Below the pieces are notes generated by a model. That model did not search any database, was not told where the DNA came from, and saw nothing but the letters and a program-made list of their open reading frames with translations. From assembly GCA_002495065.1 (NCBI GenBank), contig DADT01000030.1, positions 21,318 through 52,208 of the forward strand: a stretch of DNA of 30,891 nucleotides, read 5' to 3'. Made by a program: the position numbers and the translations under genes. The stretch comes from Methanoregula sp. UBA471. GTDB taxonomy: Archaea; Halobacteriota; Methanomicrobia; Methanomicrobiales; Methanospirillaceae. Shown here piece by piece: positions 1 through 8,469 of the stretch (positions are counted from its first letter, which is position 1; each line of letters begins with the position of its first letter).

Positions 1-328
1 GCATCGCACGGGTCACGTCACCGCCAAAATCGACGTGGCCTGGTGTGTCGATCATGTTGATCAGGTAGTCCTGGCCTTCGTATTCATGCACCATCGAGAC
101 GTTGGAGGCATCAATCGTTATGCCTCGTGCCTGCTCCTCAGCGTCCGAGTCCATGAAGAGCTGCTTGCCGGCGAGCTCTTCTGAAATAATGCCGGCACCG
201 GCAAGCAGATTATCAGACAGGGTGGTTTTGCCGTGGTCAATATGTGCCACAATTCCGATATTCCGAATGTGCTTCGGATCCTTCATGAGCTCTGTTGCGC
301 GCTCAATAGATTTTTTGCCTCGGACCAT
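1..328 (-). CDS. fusA: Elongation factor 2, N-terminal 109 codons (truncated by window edge)
   Basis: This is the start of the archaeal translocase EF-2, the GTPase that moves tRNA and mRNA through the ribosome after peptide transfer. Reading the minus strand from the ATG at 328-326 gives a G-domain with the P-loop region AHIDHGKTT near residues 28-36, the switch I stretch ARGITIDA near 67-74 and the G3 motif DTPGHVDFGGD near 93-103. The rest of the gene lies beyond position 1. A Shine-Dalgarno GAGG sits at 335-338, seven bases before the start. It follows rps7 by 22 bp, as in the classic archaeal str operon (S12, S7, EF-2). Identity is secure from the motifs and the context. Confidence 0.97.
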   Translation of the reverse strand, partial: MVRGKKSIERATELMKDPKHIRNIGIVAHIDHGKTTLSDNLLAGAGIISEELAGKQLFMDSDAEEQARGITIDASNVSMVHEYEGQDYLINMIDTPGHVDFGGDVTRAM

Positions 329-350
329 AAAATAACCTCAAAAAAAGATT

Positions 351-929
351 TTACCGGGCGGATTTTGCAATACGCTCGCGTTCTTCCTTTTTACCGACTG
401 AGTAACATTTGATATCGCCCTTTGAGGCGGCAATCAGTTCATCGGCAAGGATTGCACTCGCCTTTTTCTTGCTCGAACGCGATCCTTTCAGGGTAGCTTC
501 AGCAATAAAACCGATTGCAGAATCGACCCTGCGCAGCGGGGCAGTGTCGACAGATTTCGGGACATTGATACCACCATATTTCAGACGGACCGTTTCTTCA
601 CGGGGACCGGAGTTTGCGATTGCTTCTACGAGCACTTCAATCGGGTTGCGCTTGGTCTTCTTATTAATCAGCTCAAACGCTTCCCGCACCATCCGGATGG
701 TCATCTGTTTTTTTCCGGTATTATTCTCGGTCTGCATCAGGCGGTTGATTAAACGCTCCACAATCGGCATGTTAGCCTTGTTGAACTCCTGTTTTGAAAA
801 TTTGCCGCAGGAGTGGGGGATAATCAATGCGGTCAGGTTCACATATCGGACGAGGCCTGGATCCTTGACCGTGACTTCGCTTGCATCCCACTTATTGAAG
901 AGTAATTTTTTTCCTTCTGTTTCTGTCAT
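351..929 (-). CDS. rps7: Small ribosomal subunit protein uS7
   Basis: uS7 binds the 3' major domain of 16S rRNA and nucleates assembly of the 30S head; it lies near the mRNA exit and the E site. The 192-residue product shows the family core, including NIPIVERLINRLM-like text (here NMPIVERLINRLM), the stretch NPIEVLVEAIANSGPREE near residues 95-112 and the arginine-rich C-terminus. The length is that of archaeal S7, which carries an N-terminal extension relative to bacteria. An AGGTGAT Shine-Dalgarno precedes the ATG. Six bases separate it from the end of rps12, so the two are certainly co-transcribed. Confidence 0.97.
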   Translation of the reverse strand: MTETEGKKLLFNKWDASEVTVKDPGLVRYVNLTALIIPHSCGKFSKQEFNKANMPIVERLINRLMQTENNTGKKQMTIRMVREAFELINKKTKRNPIEVLVEAIANSGPREETVRLKYGGINVPKSVDTAPLRRVDSAIGFIAEATLKGSRSSKKKASAILADELIAASKGDIKCYSVGKKEERERIAKSAR

Positions 930-935
930 GCAAAA

Positions 936-1364
936 TCACCTGCGCGGTTTCTCCTTCCGGCCAATGACCATTTCATGGAGGCAGACGTTGTTGACCTTTG
1001 TAACGACATACCTGACCCCGGGAATATCTCCCATTGAACGCCCGAGACGCCCTCCGATACCCTCGATCTCGACTTCGTCGTGCTCATCTATGAAGTTAAT
1101 TGCACCGTCACCCACGGCAAATGCGCTGACCTGGCGACCGTTTTTGATGAGTTGTACCCGCACGCATTTGCGAATTGCGGAGTTTGGCTGTTTCGCCTCA
1201 ACACCAATCTTTTCCAGCACGATACCTCTCGCCTGTGGTGCACCCTCAAGAGGGTCCGATTTCACATCGAGATTGAGTTCACGACGGGCATAATTCTTGT
1301 CTGCCCACCGGAACTTATTTGAGTCCCGAACCAATTTTCTGGCTGCAAATTTACCCTGTCCCAT
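936..1364 (-). CDS. rps12: Small ribosomal subunit protein uS12
   Basis: uS12 sits at the decoding centre and controls codon-anticodon proofreading. The 142-residue protein contains the invariant loop KQPNSAIRKCVRV at residues 58-70 and the second decoding-site loop around GGRLGRSMGDIPGVRY (104-119). Length and sequence are typical of archaea and eukaryotes (S23 type). The first gene of the minus-strand str operon: a GAGG Shine-Dalgarno at 1374-1377 lies seven to eight bases before the ATG, and a TATA-like element lies about 50 bp upstream. There is no nusA or RNA polymerase gene directly upstream; the neighbour is the divergent queD. Confidence 0.97.
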   Translation of the reverse strand: MGQGKFAARKLVRDSNKFRWADKNYARRELNLDVKSDPLEGAPQARGIVLEKIGVEAKQPNSAIRKCVRVQLIKNGRQVSAFAVGDGAINFIDEHDEVEIEGIGGRLGRSMGDIPGVRYVVTKVNNVCLHEMVIGRKEKPRR

Positions 1365-1411
1365 TAAATAGCCTCATTTTAGTTATTTTTGTGGATACCG
1401 ATCACCCACAC

Positions 1412-1425
1412 TGAGATATATACTA
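1412..1425 (-). promoter_or_regulatory. Putative TATA box of the rps12-rps7-EF2 operon
   Basis: On the minus strand the segment reads AGTATATATCTCAG, with an ATATATA core at 1416-1422. A start site 25-27 bases downstream would fall near 1392 and give a leader of about 28 nt that contains the GAGG ribosome-binding site. A second AT-rich palindrome, ATTTATAAAT at 1439-1448, is an alternative for either strand. Confidence 0.5.
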
Positions 1426-1496
1426 ACGCGGGTGTCCGATTTATAAATTGTGGCATCCCACCTGCCTGTCTTATACTGTTATCCCTTACTCATAAT

Positions 1497-1507
1497 AATA
1501 TTATATC
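1497..1507 (+). promoter_or_regulatory. Putative TATA box of the queDEC operon
   Basis: The AT-rich stretch AATATTATATC is centred about 27 bases before the queD ATG at 1530. No Shine-Dalgarno precedes that ATG, so the transcript is probably leaderless. The spacing fits archaeal TBP-directed initiation. I see no riboswitch-like fold in the 165-bp divergent region. Confidence 0.5.
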
Positions 1508-1529
1508 ATGCACAGGCCAATAAGATACG

Positions 1530-1934
1530 ATGAAAGTCGGGATCTATAAAGAGGTGCATATTGATACCAGCCACCGCCTGCTCCATTACAAAGGGAAATG
1601 CGCCAACCTTCATGGGCACCGATGGAAGGTTGAGGTCTGGATGGAGGGGGAACCGGACCCGGCAACGCAAATCCTGATTGATTATAGTTTGATCAAACAG
1701 GTAATTGACAAGTACGATCATCAGATTATCCTGAACATCGATGACCCCATGGTCCTCCGCATCAAGGAGTTCCACCCGGTAATCACTACTCCTGGTGACC
1801 CCACCAGTGAACTAATGGCAGCTATTATCCGCGATGATCTCTCTGTGGTCTGCCGGGATCTGGGAATCAAGGCAAGAGTATCGAAGATTCGTGTCTGGGA
1901 ATCCCCAACAGCCTGTGCCGAGCTTACGGAATGA
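1530..1934 (+). CDS. queD: 6-carboxytetrahydropterin synthase (QueD/PTPS family)
   Basis: QueD converts dihydroneopterin triphosphate into 6-carboxy-5,6,7,8-tetrahydropterin, the first dedicated step to the 7-deazaguanine preQ0. The 134-residue protein shows the zinc histidines H15, H28 and H30, the catalytic-loop cysteine C24 in CANLHGH, the YDHQ segment (family: LDH), and the C-terminal WESPTACAEL, where the glutamate binds the pterin ring. In archaea preQ0 feeds archaeosine (G+ at position 15 of tRNA). It overlaps queE by 4 bp (ATGA), and queC follows, which supports QueD rather than a folate or biopterin role. The GTP cyclohydrolase that supplies the substrate is not in the window. Confidence 0.93.
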   Translation: MKVGIYKEVHIDTSHRLLHYKGKCANLHGHRWKVEVWMEGEPDPATQILIDYSLIKQVIDKYDHQIILNIDDPMVLRIKEFHPVITTPGDPTSELMAAIIRDDLSVVCRDLGIKARVSKIRVWESPTACAELTE

Positions 1935-2539
1935 AGATCGCAGAAATTTTTCAGAGTCTCCAGGGAGAGGGCAAAAACCAGGGAAAAACCTGCCTGTTTA
2001 TCAGGCTTGCGGGCTGCAATCTTCACTGCAGGTGGTGTGATACTGCATACGCACAAACCGGCGGAACAGAGATGAGCATTGATACTGTTCTTGAGCGTGT
2101 ATTGCGCCTGAACCCTTCTTATGTCTGTTTTACGGGGGGAGAACCGCTCCTGCAGGCTTATGAACTCGAACAGCTGGCAGCCATGCTCCACCAGAGGGGG
2201 ACTGCTATTGATATCGAAACAAATGGCACGGTCAATTTCACCCGTCTGCAACCGTACGCCTCGATATGCATGGATGTCAAATGCCCATCCTCAGGAGAGC
2301 ATAGTGACATTAAGCTGCTTGATGCATTGCGCCCGCAGGATACGGTCAAGTTTGTGGTTCAGGACGAGAATGATTTCCGATATGCACTGGATACTATCAC
2401 CCGCCACCAGATTCAGGGTGAGATCTTCTTTTCTCCGGTTTATGGCAGCGATTATGGACCACTGGTACGGTTTATCCTGGACAATAACCTCCCGGTGCGG
2501 TTCCAGGTGCAGTTGCACAAACTCATCGGAGTGAAATAA
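1931..2539 (+). CDS. queE: 7-carboxy-7-deazaguanine synthase (radical SAM)
   Basis: QueE is the radical-SAM enzyme that contracts 6-carboxytetrahydropterin to 7-carboxy-7-deazaguanine. The 202-residue protein starts with the typical IAEIFQSLQGEG substrate loop, followed by a CX3CX2C cluster motif (C29, C33, C36 in GCNLHCRWCD) that binds the 4Fe-4S cluster, and TGGEP at 68-72, which contacts SAM. The partial C-terminal barrel is usual for this family. The gene is embedded between queD (4-bp overlap) and queC (1-bp overlap of stop and start), so the three are translationally coupled. Confidence 0.95.
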   Translation: MKIAEIFQSLQGEGKNQGKTCLFIRLAGCNLHCRWCDTAYAQTGGTEMSIDTVLERVLRLNPSYVCFTGGEPLLQAYELEQLAAMLHQRGTAIDIETNGTVNFTRLQPYASICMDVKCPSSGEHSDIKLLDALRPQDTVKFVVQDENDFRYALDTITRHQIQGEIFFSPVYGSDYGPLVRFILDNNLPVRFQVQLHKLIGVK

Positions 2540-3204
2540 TGAAAGCTGTGTGTTTACTCTCCGGCGGGATGGATTCGTCTACTCTTGCCTATGTGGCAAA
2601 GAGCAGGGGTTATACTATCCTTGCACTCCATCTGAACTACGGGCAGCGGACCGAACGAAAAGAACTGGCATGTGCAAGAAAGATCGCCGGCCTGCTGGAT
2701 GCGGAGGCGTTCATCGAAATCAGCCTGGACTATTTTGCAAAGTTCGGAGCGAGCAGCCTGACCGATAAAAAAATTACCGTTGAAAGTTATGATCCCGGGA
2801 GGGAACACATGCCCAACACCTATGTCCCGTTCCGGAATGCAAACCTCCTCTCAATAGCAACGAGTTTTGCGGAAGCCCGGGGCGCTGATGCAATCTTTAT
2901 CGGTGTCCAGTCCCTCGATTACAGCGGTTACCCGGATTGTCGTCCGCAGTTCATCGAGGCTTTCCAGAGAGTTATTGATCTTGGCACAAAGAATACGACA
3001 AAAATTACTCTTTTTGCCCCTTTTATCAATATGACGAAGACGGATATCCTGAAGGAAGGTCTGATGATGGGTGTTCCCTATGAACACACCTGGTCCTGCT
3101 ACCAAAATGAGGAAAAAGCCTGCGGTACCTGCGGGTCATGTCACTTCCGTAAAGAAGCATTTTCAGCAGTAGGCCGGCAGGACCCCATACAGTACGAGGT
3201 TTAA
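2539..3204 (+). CDS. queC: 7-cyano-7-deazaguanine (preQ0) synthase
   Basis: QueC is an ATP-dependent ligase that turns 7-carboxy-7-deazaguanine plus ammonia into preQ0. The 221-residue protein has the PP-loop SGGMDS at residues 8-13 and a C-terminal zinc site made by C187, C195, C198 and C201. In archaea preQ0 is inserted into tRNA position 15 by ArcTGT and then converted to archaeosine; those later enzymes are not in this window. It is the third gene of the operon, and its stop TAA is followed directly by the ATG of the Nudix gene. Confidence 0.96.
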   Translation: MKAVCLLSGGMDSSTLAYVAKSRGYTILALHLNYGQRTERKELACARKIAGLLDAEAFIEISLDYFAKFGASSLTDKKITVESYDPGREHMPNTYVPFRNANLLSIATSFAEARGADAIFIGVQSLDYSGYPDCRPQFIEAFQRVIDLGTKNTTKITLFAPFINMTKTDILKEGLMMGVPYEHTWSCYQNEEKACGTCGSCHFRKEAFSAVGRQDPIQYEV

Positions 3205-3702
3205 ATGGAGATATTCCGCGGCAGACGGCTCTGGATCGAGAAGCGCACGATCCGGCTTCCCCAAGGGACTGAACGGGAGAAGGTAATCGTCCACCCGAAC
3301 AACGCAGTTGCGATCTTCCCGGTTGAAAAGAACCGTTGTAAGCTGCTGAAGCAGTACCGTTTTGCGATCGACCAGTATATCTATGAAGCACCGGCAGGGA
3401 CCATGGAGCCGGGTGAAGATCCAAAGGAGACCGCACGACGGGAACTTATCGAGGAGACGGGGTTTACCGCAGATACGATCGTTCCGAAAGGGTTCATTTA
3501 CACGACACCCGGATACACGGATGAGAAAATCTTTTTGTTTGAGGCACAGGACCTGTCACCATCCGATGAGTTCGAGAAAGATGAGGATGAGTTAATCGAG
3601 GTCATAAGCATTCCAACCAGTGATCTTAAGGGGATGATCCGGAATGGAACGATAGTTGATGCCAAGACCATCTGCCTGATTTATCGTTGCCTGGAGTGCT
3701 GA
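3205..3702 (+). CDS. Nudix hydrolase, ADP-ribose pyrophosphatase-like
   Basis: The 165-residue protein carries a complete Nudix box, GX5EX7REUXEEXGU, running from G65 through E71 to R79-E80-L81 and E83-E84, the magnesium-binding helix. The preceding beta-strand text (QYIYEAPAGTMEPGE) and the overall length match the ADP-ribose pyrophosphatase subfamily, which cleaves ADP-ribose or related nucleoside diphosphate sugars. The ATG abuts the queC stop codon, so it is part of the same transcript. Substrate is an inference from subfamily resemblance; a house-cleaning role for oxidised or modified nucleotides is also possible. Confidence 0.85.
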   Translation: MEIFRGRRLWIEKRTIRLPQGTEREKVIVHPNNAVAIFPVEKNRCKLLKQYRFAIDQYIYEAPAGTMEPGEDPKETARRELIEETGFTADTIVPKGFIYTTPGYTDEKIFLFEAQDLSPSDEFEKDEDELIEVISIPTSDLKGMIRNGTIVDAKTICLIYRCLEC

Positions 3703-3705
3703 ATA

Positions 3706-4593
3706 ATGCGTAAGGATATAATCGCAGCAGGTTTTCTTGTTTTTTTCATTGCCCTTGCCGGCTGTACCGGGCAGCAGGCATCATCATCGTATTCCGTTGA
3801 CAGCAGAGGTATCCTCTCGGTTTCGTGTGCCCCCGCAACAACCCGTGAAGAGATACTGTTTAAAAACGATACCTACACACAAACAAGGATCATTCAGCAT
3901 ACACAGACGGGAGATGTGGTCACGTATCTGTCCGCACCACAAAACCCTGAGGTGGCAATTGTCTATGTACCCGGAGCCGGCGAAAAACCTGCAGGACATG
4001 AAGAACGGATGGTGGAGTATGCCCGTGCGGGTTATGCATTCCTTTTTGTTGATATCCGGGGAAATGGCGGAGAGACACCCGGCTATACATTTAATCCCCA
4101 GAAGGACTTTTCCCTGTTTGAAAAAGATGACTGGCCACAGTATTACCTGACGGTCTGTGATCTCGTGGTATCGCAGGAGATGCTTTCCCGGCGGTTTGGT
4201 ATTCCGGTCTATGCTATGGGATCGAGTAACGGAAGCCGCTATGCAGCGGTTGCAGCTGGTGTTGATCCAGCCTTTGCCGGGTACGTGGGAATCTCCACAT
4301 CCGACTGGGGTGTACAGGATGCGGTGATACGGCAGGGATATACCGGGAATCTGGTACGCTTTGCCGCTTCCATTGAGCCAGGCACCTACTTACAATATAT
4401 ATCTCCCCGTCCGGTCTGGATCTTCCATGCGGTTGATGACCCGGTAATCCCGTTCGAAGAAGGGAAAAAGCTTTTTGAGCGAGCAGGAGAGCCTAAAACA
4501 TTTATTGAATTTTCAGATGGTCATGGTATCAATCCCGATGTCGATGATCGGATCATTATGCAATGGGCGCAAATTTATGGCACCCAAGGGTGA
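3706..4593 (+). CDS. Secreted lipoprotein of the alpha/beta hydrolase fold
   Basis: The 295-residue protein begins with a basic residue pair, a hydrophobic stretch and a lipobox LAGC ending at C20, so it is probably exported and lipid-anchored outside the cell. The mature part is an alpha/beta hydrolase: a VYVPG strand at 87-91, a DIRGNG oxyanion-region motif near 116, nucleophile elbow GSSNG at 172-176 (S174), acid D244 or D245 and histidine H273. Such domains act on esters or peptides; the substrate cannot be read. It starts 3 bp after the Nudix gene and lies 35 bp before aRF1, an odd place for a surface enzyme, so its co-transcription may be incidental. Confidence 0.8.
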   Translation: MRKDIIAAGFLVFFIALAGCTGQQASSSYSVDSRGILSVSCAPATTREEILFKNDTYTQTRIIQHTQTGDVVTYLSAPQNPEVAIVYVPGAGEKPAGHEERMVEYARAGYAFLFVDIRGNGGETPGYTFNPQKDFSLFEKDDWPQYYLTVCDLVVSQEMLSRRFGIPVYAMGSSNGSRYAAVAAGVDPAFAGYVGISTSDWGVQDAVIRQGYTGNLVRFAASIEPGTYLQYISPRPVWIFHAVDDPVIPFEEGKKLFERAGEPKTFIEFSDGHGINPDVDDRIIMQWAQIYGTQG

Positions 4594-4628
4594 ATAAGTA
4601 ATAGCTCCAGAGAGGTTTGGGACTCACA

Positions 4629-5900
4629 ATGGCAGAAGAACGGGAGATGGACGATGCGCGAAAGCGCTACGAGTTTAAAAAGAGGCTCGAAAAGCTCGAG
4701 CTGCAGCAGGGAGACGGGACGGAACTTATCACGATATATATTCCTCCCGATAAGCAGATCTTCGATGTTACCAACCAGCTCAAAGACGAATTCGGCCAGT
4801 GCGCCAACATCAAGAGCAAACAGACACGCACGAATGTCCAGAGCGCCATCTCCTCGATCCTCTCCCGGCTTAAGTACTACAAGCGTCCTCCCCAGCATGG
4901 ACTCGCGATCTTCTGCGGTACAGTTAAACTCTACGGAGACCGCACCGATCTCCAATGCACGATCATTGAGCCCCCGGAACCTCTCAACCTCTACATGTAC
5001 CGCTGCAGCTCGAATTTCGAACTCGACCCGCTCAAGCAGATGCTCGAGGAGAAATATGTTTACGGTCTCCTTGTCCTTGACCGTCGGGAAGCGTACTGGG
5101 GCTTTTTACGCGGAAACCGTATAGAACCAATGGGCGGTGCAACCTCAACGGTCCCGGGAAAGACGCGCAAAGGCGGTCAATCTGCTGCCCGGTTCGGACG
5201 TCTCAGGGAGATTGCAATTGCCGAATTCTATAAAAAAATCGGCGAACATTCTAGTGCAATATTCCTTGCAGAGAAGGATTTCTTCGAGAGGTTCAAGGGT
5301 GTTCTGATTGGAGGTCCCAGCCCGACAAAAGAGGAGTTTGAAGCGGGTAACTTTCTCCATCACGAAATCCAAAAACGGATCATCGGAATCTTTGACGTCG
5401 CATATACCAACGAAGACGGGCTTTCCGAACTTGTAGATGCAGCAAAGGACGCCCTTAAAGGCATGGGGGTCGTTAAAGAAAAAGAATTGATGGACAAGTT
5501 TCTAAGAGAGCTCGTCAAGGATGCCAGCAATGCCGCTTACGGGGAAGAGAGCATCAGAAAAAATCTTGAACTCGGGGCCGTCGACACCCTGCTCCTGTCT
5601 GCAAATCTCCGCAAATCCCGGCTCCGCATAAAATGCCAGAATTGTGATTTCACTGATGAGAAGACGGTTCACCTTGATTCAGGAAAATCTGTCCGTGACA
5701 TCCCCCTCGGCTCATGTCCGAAATGTACGGCGCCTCTCATCCTCGAAGAGGAAATAGATATCATCGATGAACTGACCAAACTCGCCGAACAGAGCAATGC
5801 CAAAGTCGAGCTTATATCAGATGATTTCGAAGAGGGATCAATCCTCTTTACGGCATTCGGTGGGATAGCGGCAATTCTTCGCTACAGGACGGGATTCTAA
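4629..5900 (+). CDS. prf1: Peptide chain release factor aRF1
   Basis: aRF1 recognises all three stop codons in the A site and triggers peptidyl-tRNA hydrolysis. I start it at the ATG at 4629, which yields 423 residues beginning MAEERE; an in-frame TTG at 4617 would add four residues and is too close to the GAGAGGT at 4610-4616. Domain 1 has NIKS at 60-63 and the YxCxxxF motif at Y124, C126, F130 for stop-codon reading. Domain 2 has the catalytic GGQ at 182-184. Domain 3 carries a minidomain with two CxxC pairs (CQNC and CPKC), probably zinc-binding. It is followed at once by argS. Confidence 0.96.
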   Translation: MAEEREMDDARKRYEFKKRLEKLELQQGDGTELITIYIPPDKQIFDVTNQLKDEFGQCANIKSKQTRTNVQSAISSILSRLKYYKRPPQHGLAIFCGTVKLYGDRTDLQCTIIEPPEPLNLYMYRCSSNFELDPLKQMLEEKYVYGLLVLDRREAYWGFLRGNRIEPMGGATSTVPGKTRKGGQSAARFGRLREIAIAEFYKKIGEHSSAIFLAEKDFFERFKGVLIGGPSPTKEEFEAGNFLHHEIQKRIIGIFDVAYTNEDGLSELVDAAKDALKGMGVVKEKELMDKFLRELVKDASNAAYGEESIRKNLELGAVDTLLLSANLRKSRLRIKCQNCDFTDEKTVHLDSGKSVRDIPLGSCPKCTAPLILEEEIDIIDELTKLAEQSNAKVELISDDFEEGSILFTAFGGIAAILRYRTGF

Positions 5901-7589
5901 ATGGAAGATTATGACGATCCATTCAAAAAAAGAAAAAATGTCATTGTGAGAGTGCTCCAGGAGGCAACCCACGAGCAGGATGTTCAGCTCCTTGATGGTG
6001 GAGACCATGCTGATCTTGCTTCGACGATCAGCTTCGCACTGGCCAGAAAACAAAAAACATCCCCGGTTCGGATAGCACAGGATCTTGTAAAGATAATAAA
6101 TGATAATCCTGAATTCCAGGCAACCGGTGCTCGCAGCGAGGCTGCAGGCCCTTATATCAATTTTAAACTGGATACCTCATATCTTGCCGAATCCCTGCAG
6201 GCCGCGGTACAACCCGGGTATGGTTCTCTTACAAAAAAAGGAATCCGTGTCGTACTCGAACATACCAGTGCAAACCCGAATGGTCCCCTCCATGTCGGTC
6301 ATATCAGAAACTCGATTATCGGTGACACGCTTGCCCGGGTCTTCCGTAAAGCAGGATACGGGCTTGAAGTGCAGTACTATGTCAATGACATGGGACGCCA
6401 GATCGCCATCGTAGTCTGGGGATTTGATAACCTCGACAGCACACGGCAGGAGGGGGAAAAAGAGGATGCCCATATTGCCCGGGTTTATATTGCGGCCAAC
6501 CGTGAGATCGACAAAGACCCGTCAATAACCCAGCAGGTAAACACCCTGATGCAGCTCGTCGAGCATGGCGATCCGGCAACAGTAAAGAAGTTCAGGAGGG
6601 AAGTCTCCCGCTGCCTTGACGGGTTCGCCATAACATTAAACGATCTCAATGTAAAACATGACCGGTTTGTCTGGGAAAGTGATTTCATACGCAATGGCTA
6701 CACAGACAGGATTATCGCAAAGATAAAAAAACTCCGTCAGGCACAGGATGAAGAGACTCTTGCGCTGGATCTTGAAGAATTCGGCTTTAGCAACAAGTAT
6801 GTGATCCGCCGGAGTGACGGGACTTCGGTCTATGCTGCACGCGATCTTGCATACCATACCTGGAAAGCGGCCAACTTCGACCTGGTTATAGATGTCCTCG
6901 GGGCTGACCACAAACTAATCGCCTCGCAGCTCCGGTGCACCATGAAACTTCTCGGTGAAAAAGCTCCGGAAATCGTTCACTTTGAATTTGTCTCGCTCCC
7001 GGAAGGTTCCATGAGCACCCGTGCCGGAAAATTCGTTTCAGCCGACGACCTGATTAATGAGATGAGGAAACGGGCATTCAACGAAGTAACCATAAGGAGA
7101 CCGGAGCTGGACGAAGAGATGAGGAAATCAATCGCTCGATCTGTCGGTCTGGCCGCAATCCGCTACGACATCGTAAAAGTAACACCTGAGAAGAGTACCG
7201 TTTTTGACTGGAAGGAAGCGCTGGACTTCGAGCGCCAGAGTGGTCCTTATATCCAGTACGCCCACGCCCGTGCCTGCAGCATTCTTGAGAAGGCCGGCAC
7301 CTTCTCTATGTGCTATATACCAAAAACTGACCAGGAGATTGCACTCGCAAAAGAGATCGCAAAGTTCCCGACAATAATTGAAAGGGTTGCCTCAGAACTC
7401 CACCCGCATGTCCTGGCAACCTACGCACGTGAGCTTGCTGATACCTTCAATACGTTTTACCATTACGAGCAGGTCTTAAAAAGCGAGGGGGATACCCGGG
7501 ACCGCCGGCTCACTCTCGTAAGGGCAGTACAGAATACCCTGAAAGAATCCCTCGAAACACTGGGGATCGATGCCATCAGTACCATGTGA
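5901..7589 (+). CDS. argS: Arginyl-tRNA synthetase
   Basis: This class I synthetase charges tRNA-Arg. The 562-residue protein has the N-terminal tRNA D-loop (Add-1) domain, the signature ANPNGPLHVGH ending in the HIGH-type tetrad at 131-134, the MSTRAGKF segment at about 371-378 in the KMSKS position (canonical KMSKS is absent, as in many ArgRS), and a C-terminal DALR anticodon-binding domain. The start ATG follows the aRF1 stop codon directly, and the 3' end overlaps taw1 by 20 bp. ArgRS is one of the enzymes that need tRNA for activation; nothing in the sequence departs from the family. Confidence 0.96.
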   Translation: MEDYDDPFKKRKNVIVRVLQEATHEQDVQLLDGGDHADLASTISFALARKQKTSPVRIAQDLVKIINDNPEFQATGARSEAAGPYINFKLDTSYLAESLQAAVQPGYGSLTKKGIRVVLEHTSANPNGPLHVGHIRNSIIGDTLARVFRKAGYGLEVQYYVNDMGRQIAIVVWGFDNLDSTRQEGEKEDAHIARVYIAANREIDKDPSITQQVNTLMQLVEHGDPATVKKFRREVSRCLDGFAITLNDLNVKHDRFVWESDFIRNGYTDRIIAKIKKLRQAQDEETLALDLEEFGFSNKYVIRRSDGTSVYAARDLAYHTWKAANFDLVIDVLGADHKLIASQLRCTMKLLGEKAPEIVHFEFVSLPEGSMSTRAGKFVSADDLINEMRKRAFNEVTIRRPELDEEMRKSIARSVGLAAIRYDIVKVTPEKSTVFDWKEALDFERQSGPYIQYAHARACSILEKAGTFSMCYIPKTDQEIALAKEIAKFPTIIERVASELHPHVLATYARELADTFNTFYHYEQVLKSEGDTRDRRLTLVRAVQNTLKESLETLGIDAISTM

Positions 7590-8469
7590 AGCCCTGCGAA
7601 GGCAGGGATACCAGTTTTTTTCACCAACGTCATCAGCAGCGCTCAAGCCATGTATGTGGTGTAAAAGGGCTCTTACCGGTGGCGACATGTGCTACAAACA
7701 TCAGTTCTACGGGATTGCTAGTCATCGTTGTGTCCAGTTGACGCCTACCCTCCGGTGCAACCAGCGGTGCCGTTTCTGCTGGCGCTCCTTTGAGCATGAA
7801 ATACCTGAAGAGGTAGAGTGCCCACCGGAAACGATTCTGGCTGGTATACACAAATTACAAAAAAAGGCACTCGCCGGGTATAACGCAGTGCTCGATAACA
7901 CGGTTACCGAAGAGCGGTGGCAGGAAGCGCTGGATCCAAAGCATGTGGCGATCTCGCTCTCAGGTGAGCCCACACTTTACAGGCAGCTTCCTGAACTTAT
8001 AGACCTGTTCAATGAGAACGAATACACCACATTTCTGGTGAGCAATGGTACAAACCCCGATGTGCTTGCCCGCTGCCACCCGTACCAGGTGTATGTTTCT
8101 CTTGACGCTCCCGATGAGGAGACTTACCTTTCCCTGTGCCGGCCGCTCGATAATTACTGGGAGCAGGTACAGGAAAGCCTTGCCCTGCTGGGGTCTCGCC
8201 GGTCTGCAGTCCGGATCACGCTTGTCAAAGGTTTAAACGATTTCGCACCAGAACAGTACGCAGCGCTTTTGCAGGAGTCCGGCCCGATGTTCGTGGAGGT
8301 AAAGGGATATATGTATCTGGGATACAGTAGAAAACGGTTAGTACGTGAAAATATGCCGGAACATAAACAGGTGCGCTCGTTTGCTGAAAAAATCGCAACT
8401 GCGTGTGAATACCGGATCAAAGACGAAAATATACTGAGCAGAGTAGTCTGTCTGGAGCGTGAGATATGA
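7570..8469 (+). CDS. taw1: tRNA 4-demethylwyosine synthase Taw1 (TYW1)
   Basis: Taw1 is a radical-SAM enzyme that builds the tricyclic ring of wyosine from m1G37 of tRNA-Phe and pyruvate. The 299-residue protein carries both clusters: the radical-SAM CX3CX2C (C63, C67, C70 in CNQRCRFCW) and three further cysteines C28, C41 and C54, whose 13-residue spacing is that of the second 4Fe-4S site in archaeal TYW1. The conserved FYGIASHRC and SGEPTLY motifs are present. The ATG at 7570 lies inside argS (20-bp overlap); it is the only start that retains the conserved GYQFF...KPCMW start region. The last 4 bp overlap sepS. Confidence 0.94.
   Translation: MPSVPCEALRRQGYQFFSPTSSAALKPCMWCKRALTGGDMCYKHQFYGIASHRCVQLTPTLRCNQRCRFCWRSFEHEIPEEVECPPETILAGIHKLQKKALAGYNAVLDNTVTEERWQEALDPKHVAISLSGEPTLYRQLPELIDLFNENEYTTFLVSNGTNPDVLARCHPYQVYVSLDAPDEETYLSLCRPLDNYWEQVQESLALLGSRRSAVRITLVKGLNDFAPEQYAALLQESGPMFVEVKGYMYLGYSRKRLVRENMPEHKQVRSFAEKIATACEYRIKDENILSRVVCLEREI

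Noticed and set aside
409..1293. A 294-codon plus-strand frame opposite rps7 and rps12.
   Set aside because: It is the antisense shadow of two certain ribosomal protein genes; its length reflects codon bias of the real strand.
1365..1529. A preQ1-type riboswitch ahead of queD.
   Set aside because: The queD mRNA is probably leaderless, and no pseudoknot-like sequence is visible in the region.
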